A stretch of DNA of 64,000 nt from Paraniabella hibiscisoli (lineage in GTDB: Bacteria; Bacteroidota; Bacteroidia; Chitinophagales; Chitinophagaceae): the NCBI RefSeq assembly GCF_022512515.1, contig NZ_JAKWBK010000002.1:372001-436000 (forward strand), read 5' to 3'. The notes under the pieces were generated by a model that saw nothing but the letters and a program-made list of their open reading frames with translations, did not search any database and was not told where the DNA came from. Both the position numbers and the translations under genes were made by a program. Of this stretch, positions 48,592 to 59,750 are shown piece by piece. Each line of letters opens with the position of its first letter. The stretch's first letter is position 1.

Positions 48592-48650
48592 TAGTCGGGT
48601 TTATTCCTTGTCTGACGATCCCGTTAATAACTATGACTTACGTGGAACTC

Positions 48651-49822
48651 CTATTTCTCTGTACTCTTTACCAACGGTATTTTATCAGCAGGCCATTTAC
48701 CATTTTTAATAGGATAGGTTACTAACTTATCGGGATCAATAACCACATGTTTGATCCGCTCTCTATGCCAGGTATAAACAATATGTACCAGACCATCTTT
48801 GGTTTGAATAATGGAAGGATAAGAATATTGTTTTTCGGCTTCATCTATATAATCCAATACCAGTGCAGCTTCCCAGTTCTTTCCATCTTTACTCACAGCC
48901 AGGTTAATAACGCCTCTACCTTTATGTCCCATTTTAGGTTGATTGCGGGTAGCATGATTGTATATAAGCAGTTGGCGACCATCTTTCAGGGTCACAGCGT
49001 CCAGTCCCGAATTGTTATTAGGCAGACTGGTCATTTTCATTTCCGACCAGGTTAATCCCTCATCGGTTGACCAGTTTTCAGCAATCAATTCATTGTCTTT
49101 ATTTGATGTACGGCTCAGCATTTGTATGCTTCCGTCTTTATAAGTAAGCAGTGTAGGCTGAATGGCCCTTATCTTCTTGCCATCGTTCAATGGCCCTATC
49201 AAGTTCCAGGTTTTACCTCCATCTATACTACGTTCCACATGTATGCGCCAACCATTTTCTTCTGAACTCGAACCAGAGAGAATCACACCATCTTTTAATT
49301 GTATAGGCTTATTCTTTATAGGTCCTAAAATCGGGGCCTCCAGCTTTTGAGCCGCACTCCAGGTATGACCGTTATCTGTAGAGGTTTTATATTCACCCCA
49401 CCATTCTTTCGGGCTGGGACCCACTTTGTAATACAATGTCAAAACGCCACCCGCAGGCTGAAACAGCACTGGATTCCAGGTGGGTAATCTTGTACCGTTG
49501 GGTTGTATTCCATTTGCAACACTCACCGGCTCCAGCCATTTGCCCTCCCTGGTTTTACGCGAAATCCGGATCTCCACATCGGGATGACGTTCGTAAGTTC
49601 CACCAAAGAAAGTGCAAAGCAACTCTCCATTCGTCAACTCCAATATAGTAGCTGAATGGCAGGAAGGGAAATCAGCTTTTTTATAAAGAAACTCCTCCAA
49701 CACAATACCTGCACGGTGTTTAGGCGGTTGCGGCTCTCGTACTGTAAAGCTATTATTAGCTAAACTGGCGTAGCCAGCTGCTAAGGTAGCGCCTACAAGT
49801 AAACCTGCGAATATTTTTTCAT
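48651..49822 (-). CDS. Sialidase-fold (BNR/Asp-box) exported glycosidase
   Basis: 390 residues after restoring one A in the run right after the start codon (MKKIFAGLLVGATLAAGYAS). Six-bladed propeller type with Asp-boxes TSTDNGHTWS, SIDGGKTWN and STDEGLTWS, an early arginine in VEIRISRKTREGKW, and the YSYPSIIQTKDGLVHIVYTW block near the end, as in the BNR_2 family. In pectin loci, GH33-like proteins of this fold act on unusual keto-sugar acids or rhamnose-uronate linkages rather than sialic acid; that is an inference here. 26 nt after GH2-a and 59 nt before the HTCS. Confidence 0.82.
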
Positions 49823-49848
49823 GAATGACTTTTAGTTAGGAGTTAAAT

Positions 49849-52249
49849 TTATTTTACGGTTATCAAAGTAGTTGCAGGTAGCAGTCCATCAGCACTTAAG
49901 GTAACTTTCAACTGACCCGGCTTCACCCCTTTGATCATTGCGAGCAATAACCCTTTGTATATATGATGCTGTGCATCTTTAAGCGAGTTCGTATCTGCAG
50001 GATTTCCATTATCCATTCCCTCAACTATACCAGCGCCTTGTATGTTTATTTTTACTAACTGATCAGCGCCCGGAACCAGGTTACCAGCTTTATCTACTAC
50101 CCTGGCGGTGACAAAAGACAGCTCATTTTTTTTGCTGTCAATAGTTTTATTTTCAACCAAAAGTTCTAACCGGTAAGCAGCCCCGGCTGTTTTAATTACC
50201 CTGGTTAGTACCTGCTTTTTATTTTTGTAAGACACGGCTTTTAACTCACCAGATTCATAAGGTACACGCCACATCACATGAAAAGCTGTATCTATTTTTG
50301 TTTTTCTTCCCAACGACTTTCCGTTTAGGAAAAGTTCTACTTCATCCGCATTATTATAATAAGCTTTCACATCTACTAACTGGCCCTGCTTCCAGTTCCA
50401 ATGGGGGTAAAGGTGTAGTACCGTTTTATTAGTCCACTCGCTCTGGTACATGTAATATACATCTTTAGGAAAGCCTGCCATATCTATAATACCGTAATAA
50501 GAACTACGAGCAGGATAAGGATAAGGTACCGGCTCTCCCAGGAAATCGAAGCCACTCCATACAAAAAGCCCGGACATGTATTTATAACGTTTTACCTGCC
50601 ACCAGTTGTTTTCGTGGGTTACACCCCAATAAGCCGCCACATTATCATAAGCAGAAACCGTATAATCAGGGTTACCATTTTCTACATATTTAAACTGTGA
50701 AGATGATGGCCATAAACGAAGAGAGTCAGATGGCATATCATAGTGCCCCCGGCTCGCCAGTCCTGATACATTTTCGGAGGCGATCACTTTTACACCTGGA
50801 TAATTTTTCTGAAAATCTTTATAGGAATCGATCTTATAGTTTAAACCAACCATGTCCAGTGCACCAGACTGATAAATGTAATTTTTGGATGGGTCACTTT
50901 CACTTAATGCACAAAGAACAGGTCGTGTGGTATCAATATCTTTTACTATTTTAACTAATTCCCGGGTTATTGTGATCCCTGTTGAATCGAACTGCTCACG
51001 TATTTCATTTCCGATACTCCACATAATAATGGAGGGGTGATTGCGGTCGCGCTTTACCATGTGCTCCAGGTCTCGTTGATGCCACTCGGGAAAATCGCTG
51101 AAATAATCAAACTTGTTCTTCTTTTTAGCCCACATATCAAAGCTCTCATCCATCACCAGGAAGCCCATTTCATCGCAAAGATCCAACAACCTCGCTGCAG
51201 GAGGATTATGTGCCATGCGAATGGCGTTAACACCCATTTCTTTTAATATTCTTAATTGTCTACGAGCAGCAGATTCGTTATAAGCAGCTCCTAACGCGCC
51301 CAGGTCGTGATGCTGGCAAACACCCAGTATTTTCAGATATTCGCCATTGAGAGAAAATCCATCATTAACATCGAAATTAAAATAGCGAATACCAAATACA
51401 GATGTATACTCATCTACCCATTTACTATCCTGGTAAACCTTTGTAACCATTTTATACAAGTAAGGTCGATCCACAGACCATAAAAGTGGTTGATCAACTG
51501 TCATTGCCTGGTAATATTTGTCATTTTTTTAGTTGATGCATCTGACTCACTTACCTTCCTGCCCTGCGCATCATAAATAGCCGAAATAAATTTCAAAGTA
51601 CCTTTACCCTCCTGCTTTATGTCATGCTCAACTGATACAGTTGCACGCGTCTTACTCACATCGGGTGTAGTTATAAAAGAGCCCCAATGTTTGAAGGCCG
51701 TTTTATTGGTAACTACTAATCTTACATCCCTGTAAATTCCAGATCCCGTGTACCAGCGTGAATTGGGCTGTTGCGAATTATCGACCCGCACAGCTACCGT
51801 GTTCAGTTGACCGGCTGGTTTCAGCCAACGACTTAACTCATAACGAAAGGCAGTATAGCCGTAAGGCCATTTGCCCAGGTACTGCCCGTTGATCCATACT
51901 TCGCTATTTCTATGAACACCGTCAAACTCTATATATACTTTCTTCCCTGCACTGTTGGTAGTAAAGCTTTTGCGGTACCAACCAATGCCTCCGGGCAAGG
52001 CACCTCCTGCATTGCGGGCAGGATGTGTTGAATCGAACTTCCCTTCAATGCTCCAGTCGTGTGGGAGATCCAGTTTTCTCCAATTTTTTGAATCAATACC
52101 TGTTTTAGCATAACTGCTGTCATCACCCAAAGTAAATAACCATCCTTTATTAAAGTCTGTTATCTGCCGGGGCTTTGCGCCTGGCTTAGCAATGGCATCA
52201 GGCTTATCAGCATGAAACAAAATCGAACCAACCTTATATATTTAATCAT
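49849..52249 (-). CDS. Glycoside hydrolase family 2 enzyme (GH2-a)
   Basis: 800 residues after two restored bases (near 52170 and 51510). Signal peptide (FCFMLISLMPLLSQAQ). Sugar-binding domain (KGWLFTLGDD; LDLPHDWSIEGKFD; GGIGWYRKSF; VWINGQYLGKWPYGYTAFRY), Ig domain, TIM barrel (ILGVCQHHDLGALGAAYNES; GVNAIRMAHNPPAARLLDLC), acid/base Glu in SIIMWSIGNEIREQ, probable nucleophile Glu in VIASENVSG. C-terminal DUF4982-like and Ig-like domains. Beta-galactosidase is the default call; pectin-side-chain beta-glycosidase of other specificity is possible. Confidence 0.92.
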
Positions 52250-52385
52250 AATCACAAATGAATTTTGAACCCTTTCCTTGTCTTTACTACGCTCTTTTCG
52301 CTAATGCAGTTTATAAAAAGCACATTTATTTACCATATTAAATCCCTGCAGCTTTCTTTACACCGACCTTTTAATATAGCATTAT

Positions 52386-53479
52386 TTAAAATTTAATACG
52401 GCTACTCCCCTTATCTGCTGAAGTAGCAACCGCTATGCCCCTGTTATCTTTTGCATCCACCGCACAATAGAAATGATATACCACACCCTTATGCTTTAGC
52501 ACGAAAGATTTGTGTGCATATTTCTTATCAATATCAATCGTTGAGTTCACCAGATCATCCCCGTTCCAGTCTGTCCAATTGATGAGATCGTAAGAGCAGG
52601 CAAACCGGTTGAAAGTCTCTGTTTCTCTTCCTTTCCAAAAGGCACCGAAATAGAACATCACCCAAACATTACCTATCTGTTGTATTTGCGGATCGCCCGT
52701 AATACCTCTTGAATGATGAACTACGGGCTCGCGTTGATATCTCTTCCAGCTGACCATATCATTGGAAACAGCCATACCTATGCGTTCATACCAGCGGGTG
52801 GGCTTATTATTGGGTAAAGAATCTCCCACCGCATTATAGTACATAATAAATTGATGGCCCGTTTGACCAACCTTGTCTTCCACGACGTAACTCTTGAACA
52901 GTTTATTGCGGTTCTCCCACCAACGTACATCTTTGTCAGATGAGGACAGCACGGGGTGATCCAGGCGCTGCCATTCAAATGCCTGTGTAGGCTTTTTAGT
53001 GGTATAAGCCATTCCTATTGAAAGCGGTTCCGGTTCATAACCTGATGAAGAGCCCCCGAAATAAGACATCCAATATTTAGCCTGATATTTGTTTAACTGA
53101 TAGCTCCCACCCCATTTAGTATCTACCAATGCATTGTAGCCTGCTTTCTGGTTTTGGTCCCAACCCTCTTTTGTAAAAGACATCTGCCTTCCCAGGTTTT
53201 TCCAGTTCAGCAGGTCTTTGCTGCTGGCCAGCCAGGTCTCATACCCTTTACCGTCAAAAGCTATATAGCTCATGTACCAGGTGTTGCCGGCTTTATAAAC
53301 GGTAGGGCAATCTATTTTCTTGCCGGTATCCGGCGGTAATAGCACCAGGCCATACTTATACGGCGTCTTTACCTCTTCGTATATTTTTGCATCTCCGCCT
53401 GCGGAACTACAGCGGGTTGCTGCGCCTGCAGCAGACCGGTTATAGTTAAACAAATCAACCCTATTATGCAATGCTTCAT
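52386..53479 (-). CDS. Five-bladed beta-propeller glycoside hydrolase (GH43/GH32-like)
   Basis: 364 residues after one restored base near 53425, which gives the signal peptide CIIGLICLTITGLLQAQQ. Propeller repeats with DCPTVYKAGNTWYMSYIAF, YETWLASSKDLLNWKNLG, ERIGMAVSNDMVSWKRYQRE, ITGDPQIQQIGNVWVMFYFG and KKYAHKSFVLKHKGVVYHFY. The Asp of DCPTVY fits the GH43/GH32 superfamily base; the other acids cannot be set without a model. The subfamily cannot be told by eye; arabinofuranosidase-type activity would fit pectin. Starts 2 nt after the GH78 stop. Confidence 0.78.
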
Positions 53480-53481
53480 TT

Positions 53482-56181
53482 TTATTGTTTTACAGAGAAT
53501 TCATAAGCGCCTGAGCCAATCTTTACAGGCTGCTTCTTATATTCAGCAGGGAAGTAAATAGTAGCTTTTGTATTGGGAGGGATTGCTACTCCTAATTTGA
53601 ACACGTTTCCTTCTATTTTCCAGTTTACGGAAATCAAACCGTTTACAGAATGATAGGTGGCTTTTGCTTCTTTAATATCTCCTGCCGGCTGAGGTTTTAT
53701 TTCTATATCTTTAAAACCAATCGAACCCGGCGCCTGACCAATACCACATAAGCCAGTGTAAAACCATTCCATTAAATGACCTAACATAAAATGATTATTG
53801 GAGACAGTGGGCAAGGCCTGCCAGGACTCTGTTAATGCAGTTGCACCTTTTGCCAGCTGGTACCCATAACCGGGTATATCACTACGGCTGTTCATATCGT
53901 AGATCAGGTCTGACCGGCCGGCGGCTTCCAATGCTTTCAATACATATCTGTAACCAATATCACCTGCTGTTAAACGATTGTCTTTGTTGCGAATGTCTTC
54001 TACCAGGTGCGCTAATACCGCATCATAATGTTGAGGCTCTACCAACTGCATAAATAATGGGATCGCGTTTGAGGTCTGGCTGCCCGAACCATATTGTTTT
54101 GTAGCTGCATTAAAGTATTTTTTATTAAAGGCTTCTTTAATATCCAGTGCGATCTTTTGATACATTTTTGCATCTTCTTTATTGCCCAATGCCGTTGCTA
54201 TCTGTTCTAACAAATGCGCATCATAATAATAGTAAGCGGTAGCAGTTAAACCCATGGGCGTTAATTGTGAGAAGCCTTGCCTGTCAGGTCCCAGGTCATA
54301 CCAATCGCTTAACCCGTGCATCAGGATAAAGCTACTATCTTTTGATTGCAGGTACTTGAAGTAACGCTGCATAGCGGTATAGTTTTCCGTCAGCAGACGT
54401 TTATCTCCCGTCCATTGGTACATATACCAGGGAAAGATAATAGAAGTACTTCCCCACTCGGGAGAATCCCTGAAATAGCCATCGGCAAAGTGCATTTCTG
54501 TAAATTCAGGTACAGTAGCCGGTACTAATCCATCAGTTAATTGTTGCGTGCGTATATCACGCATTATTTTATGTGCGAAGGAAACGATATCGTAGTTGTG
54601 CTGTATGGCGTTACCCATCAAATGCACCTGCTCCTGCCATCCCAGTTTTTCGCGATGCGGACAGTCGGTAAATACACTGGTAAAGTTGCTGTTCAGCGCC
54701 CACTGAATCAGTTGATGCGTTTTATTAAACAAATCATTGGAACTGCGGAAGCTCCCGTTAACAGCAGTACTGTTGCGTAAATGCCATCCTTCTATTTTTT
54801 GAAGCACTGGATACTCTTTATAGGCAGATCCTTTAGGCTCTGCACCTACAACCTGTAAATATCTAAATCCATAATAGGAAAAACGGGGATTCCATTTTTC
54901 AATGCCATCACCTTTTAAGATATAAGTATATACATGCGGAGAACCTGTATGTTTTTGATTGGCAGTACCACTATCGGTTAAAAGCTCAGCAGGTATAATA
55001 CGCACTGTATCACCCTTTTTCCCTGAACTTCTATATAGGGAATTCCTGAAAAATTCTGCCCCAGGTCATAAATCCATACACCTGGTCTTAATTTGTTTTG
55101 AGTAACCGGCGTAAAACGTTGCATAACTTTTACGGGCATACCAACTGCGCTACCAACTCCGGCCCAGTTGTTGTGATTGCATTTTTCCATGCTGCATCAT
55201 TAAAGCCCATTTTATCCCAACCTTTCTTTTCCAGGTTGGCATCGTAATCTTCTCCACCATAAATGCTTGAGAAATAGATGGGTGAAGGTGCCGTTTTCCA
55301 GGAAGCATCAGAAACAATATTTTCTGCTGTGCCATCTATGTATTCTACCAATACACGGGCAATCATTTTGGGGTAACCGTAAGCGCCTGTCATCTTACGA
55401 TACCGTTCTCCGGGAATATAATAAAAACCATTACCCAGCATTACACCCAAAGCATTCGTGCCATTGCGCAATCTGTCCGTAATATCAAATGTTACATATT
55501 GCGCCTGTTTGGCATACTGTGTCCATCCCGGGTCTAAGAAATTATCGCCGATTTTGCTGCCATTGATGCTCATTTCAAAATGGCCGAGGCCGGAAATAAA
55601 TACAGTAGCTGCTTTTACCTCCTTATTTATGCTGATATCCTTTCTGAATAAGGGCAGCAGATCAGGCCGCTTCCCCCCCACTCTTTTTACCGCTACCGTG
55701 CATTAACGGAACATATTTATTGCTATCCGGCAATTCGCTATAAGCAATCCATCGGGCACCTTTCCAGTCTTCTGCATTCCAAAGACCGGTTCGCCAGGAT
55801 GCAGGTCTGCTAAAAGCAGATTGATTCCCTTTCTGGTCCCAAACCATTATTTTCCAATAATACTTTGTTGCGGGCTTAATGTGAATATCTTTTGGTAATA
55901 CCTGTTGATTATCGCTGGCGCTTAGTTTTTTAGAGTCCCAGATATTAGCTTTATCATTCACCAGTAATGCGCTGTCATCAGCCACTAGTATCCTGTAAGC
56001 AGCCTGCATCGTATTTTTTCGAAAGCCTGTATTTCCCAGCTTAACAAAGGTTGAGCAGTTTCAATACCAATAGGATTCACTGTATACTCGCAGCGGGGAT
56101 CCACCACGCGTAAAGAAACCAACTGGGCGTTGAGTTGACCAATGCTCCAGATAAAAATATAATTAAACCATATTGCTTCAT
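53482..56181 (-). CDS. Alpha-L-rhamnosidase, glycoside hydrolase family 78
   Basis: Removes terminal alpha-L-rhamnose from pectic or other plant glycans, in the periplasm. About 900 residues in several fragments (breaks near 56150, 56028, 55677, 55140 and 55015). Restored signal peptide YGLIIFFIWSIGQLNAQ. N-terminal Ig-like domain, rhamnosidase N domain (LGHFEMSINGSKIGDNFLDP; NALGVMLGNGFYY), (alpha/alpha)6 core with the catalytic-acid motif FTDCPHREKLGWQEQ and the later base motif ATALTESWQ, and the C-terminal beta domain (GFKDIEIKP). Confidence 0.95.
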
Positions 56182-56199
56182 AGTCGCATTATTAACTGC

Positions 56200-59100
56200 T
56201 TATTGTATATCAATATTGGAAACGACTAATCCGTTTGCATTTTTTGTGATCAACTTCACTTTATAGCTTCCGGCGTTGATCATGCTTCCAGTATTAATAG
56301 TAATATAATTCCATTTACCCGGCCTGGTTGTTTTAAACACTACAGCTTCATCCACCATTTTATTACTGCTTACATCGAATAATTGCAAAGAACCTGTTAT
56401 ATCCTGTTCTGCCGGACTATTATACTTAACAGTTATAGAATAGACGTCGGCTACACCGGTGGCTATCGGCCAGGTTATTTCTGCAGAGTCATTATTTTTT
56501 ACTACGGTGCGCTCTCCACCCGAAACAACCTCTTTAGCTACGTTGTTATTCGTAGCAGCAACATTAGCCTTATAAGAAGTAGTCGGTTTCAGGTCGTATG
56601 CTGGTTGCATGCCGGTAGCAGGTAAGATACCAATCATTCCTAGTTTTTTCTGATCTATTAACACCTGCGCTCCCGTTTTAAATCGTTTACGATATATGTC
56701 ATACCGCTCCCCTCCGTTCTCATCACTAATAATCGAATCACTTAGCTGTTCAAAATCTTTTAATATTAATGTATTCCCTTTCTCAACTGCCAGATACACA
56801 TCAATCGTATCAGTCGCGGTAAATTGCAGCTTTGTTTCATCCGCCCGCGACAAACTGATCCATTCGGCACCAAATAATGCCGGGGCCAGCTTGTATATAC
56901 TGTTAGTTCTATTGGTGAAAAGCTTGTCCCCTTCATCCAGCCAGGCTTTATAGACACATCCATCACATTTCAGATCCGTGATCGTTTCAAACGCAGGCAC
57001 TGGTTTTACAGTTTTATTAACAGCAGCTATAGCAATAGCGGAAATAATGGCCTGTCCGGATTTTGTATTGGGAAACGAAACTCTTAATATACCATCAGAC
57101 ACTTTTGCCGTAAAGGTCTTTTTAAGCGCTCTATTAGCACCCGCTTCCTTCCATATATCCAGGTCTTTAATAACAGTTTGATTGTTGATGGCTACATCAA
57201 ACAAACGCATTCCCGACGCTTCAACCGATCCGCCGATACCCAGCCAGGGTTCAGCAAAATATAATTCAACTTCATAATTACCGTTAGGTAGCGGGAACTG
57301 GTAATAGAGTTGATCAAGTCCATACCGGAATGATTGAAATAGCGCCCAATCTTTCGTTCCTTTTATAGCTGCATTGGTTCTACGCTGGCTGGCAAAAAAG
57401 CCGGCATATTATCGAAGGCACTGGTCCACGAAGAAGAACCCCAATATTTACGGCCTGCATTTTGCGGCAATGCCCTGTCAGCCTCCCATTTATTTCCCCA
57501 TTCATCCATGTAATCGCCGCCGCCACTATTAACCCGGTAAACATAATTCAAACCGGGTTTAGGTTTTAGCAGTACGGTTCCTGCTGGTTTTAAGGAAGCG
57601 ATTCCAGGTGCTTCAGGCAAGTGATTCAGTAACACCGTGTCCCTGGCTACCGGCCTGCCGTTGGTATAGCCCACTGCATACAAAACATTATACTGAACAT
57701 TGGCTTTGTTAAAAATAAAATGGGTCCCGAATCCACCGTGTTGCTGCTTACCTAAAGAAATTTTGCCAAAATCATTAAAGAGTTCTACCTCGTCGCAATT
57801 TGAATAAACCATGATAGAATCCTTTAAACCAGGCTGCGTCCAGCGATTAGGCCAGGTATGTGACGCGATATAAACCATCGGTTCTTTTTTGGCAGACACA
57901 TAATTACTACGGAACATGTAAAAAATGTCAGTGGGCTCTTCCCAGGAGTCAGCATACCTTTATAATTCACCGGACCGATCCTATCCAGTTCTCTTAAACC
58001 TTCCCCTCCCTGCACCCTGCCTGGATTATCGTGCGAGGTCAACAGCCAGAAGAAATGGCCGGCCACACTGTCTTTAACAGACTCTGCCAGTCGAACCTTC
58101 TTTTCCATCAGCTGGGTAAACCGGTCTTCACTAACAGGACCGTTTTGCTTGTAGCCACCTTCTGTATGAAGGTCCAGCGTACGCCATGCTCCGTACTCTC
58201 CCACCAAGATCTGCTTTTTTAAATCTTCACCGTAAGTATCCGGGTTGCCACCGTAGGTGCCCGTCCAGTTTTGCGGCACATCCCAGTCGGTGCCTTCTCC
58301 TCCATTACAGGTAGTCACCAACCTTTGAGCAGCTGAAGTAGGATCCAGCTCGCGGATGAGTTCGGTGCATTCTTTGGCAAAAGCTTCCGGTATTTTGCTT
58401 TCATTTTGTAAACCCCAAAGCACCACCGAAGGGTCATTTCTTCTTTCAACAACCCATTCTTTAAGCAGTTGTTTGAAGTTGGCCTTAAATTCGGGTGTGT
58501 CATACCAAACATGTGCAGATAACTGAGTCCACCACAAAATACCTTTCTGATTAAATAACTGCCCATATAACAGGTTGTGTGGTTGATGCCCGTCACGAAA
58601 GGCATTAAAGCCTGCCGCTTCCAGCCATTTAACCCTCGCTACCACCTGCTCTTTTGAAAAAGCATGGCTTTGACCTATCAAATGCTCATATTCGGCTACA
58701 CCATTAATGAAAACAGGTTTCCCGTTCAGGTAAAACTGGTTGGTTGCGGTTTTCCAGTTAATGGTTCTAAATCCGAAATCTGTTTCCAGCCGGTCAATCT
58801 CTTTGCCTCCCGCTTTTATTATAGATACGATCTTATACAGATAAGGCTCTTCCACCGACCATAGATTTACTTTACCAACATTGATATTCTTAGTTAACAA
58901 CTCCGTCTTCGCTGTTGACTGAAGATCCTTCCGCTCGGTAACAGAACGAATAGTTACACCATTTTTATCGACGAGGTTATGAACAACGGTAAAAGATTTT
59001 TGCTGCGCACTATAATTTTTAACAGTGGTATTAATATTCAGCAGTGCTGTATTGTTCTCTATTTCAGCCCAGGCATGCACACCAAAGGGTTCAATTCTCA

Positions 59101-59714
59101 GATCATTGGTTATGATTAACTGAACTGGTCTGAAAATGCCCATCGGTTGTGAACCTTCGCTAAAGCCGCGTTCATCACTACAACCACCACAAACCCAGGG
59201 TAAGTCTTTGATAAACGATGGATGCCAGGCACGAACAGCCAGTATATTATCTGTGCCGTCGGTTTTTATAAAGTTGGTTACATCGATGGTAAAAGTAGTT
59301 CGACCGCCGGAATGTTCTCCTACTTTTTTTCGTTCAGGTAAACAGTAGCATAAGATCCTACTCCTTCGAAAAAAGGAAGAAACATTTGTCTTTTTTTGCC
59401 TGTTTTATTTTGACTATTTTTCGATACCAGGCATCGCCATGTTTGTTACCATGCAGTAATCGACGATAGCCGTGATAGTCGTCCCAATTGTGTGGAACCG
59501 TTACCTGTTTCCATTGGCGATCATCGAATTTGTATTCAAATGCTGGTGCAATAGGGTTTTCATCGTTGCCCGCAATAGTACGCCAATTGGCATTCAGGTC
59601 AATAGCTATTCTTTTGGCCAAGGGTTGTGACATAGCAACACTACCCAACAAACAGTTTCCAATAGTCAGCAGTATAACTGTCAGCATTGCCATGCGACGT
59701 TTGTAAACAGACAC
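56200..59714 (-). CDS. Multidomain glycoside hydrolase family 2 enzyme with malectin domain (GH2-b)
   Basis: 1172 residues after four restored bases (two between 59360 and 59150, one near 57910, one near 57355). Signal peptide (LTVILLTIGNCLLGSVAM), sugar-binding domain (VTVPHNWDDYHGYRRLLHG), Ig domain (VNLWSVEEPYLYKIVSII), barrel with acid/base Glu in VVLWGLQNESKIPE and nucleophile Glu in ILVGEYGAW. C-terminal additions: DUF4982-like segment, malectin domain (YYQFPLPNGNYEVELYFAEP) and a CBM6/35-like beta-sandwich at the end. The carbohydrate-binding tail and long insertions set it apart from GH2-a; beta-galactosidase or beta-glucuronidase class cannot be decided. Confidence 0.9.
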
Positions 59715-59750
59715 GCCATTTATACAAGCTGCCGAAAAAAAGTTAATTCT

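Noticed and set aside
48651-49822. True sialidase acting on sialic acid
   Set aside because: The fold motifs are clear, but the locus contains only plant-pectin enzymes and no sialic acid catabolism or transport genes, so I kept the broader sialidase-fold call.
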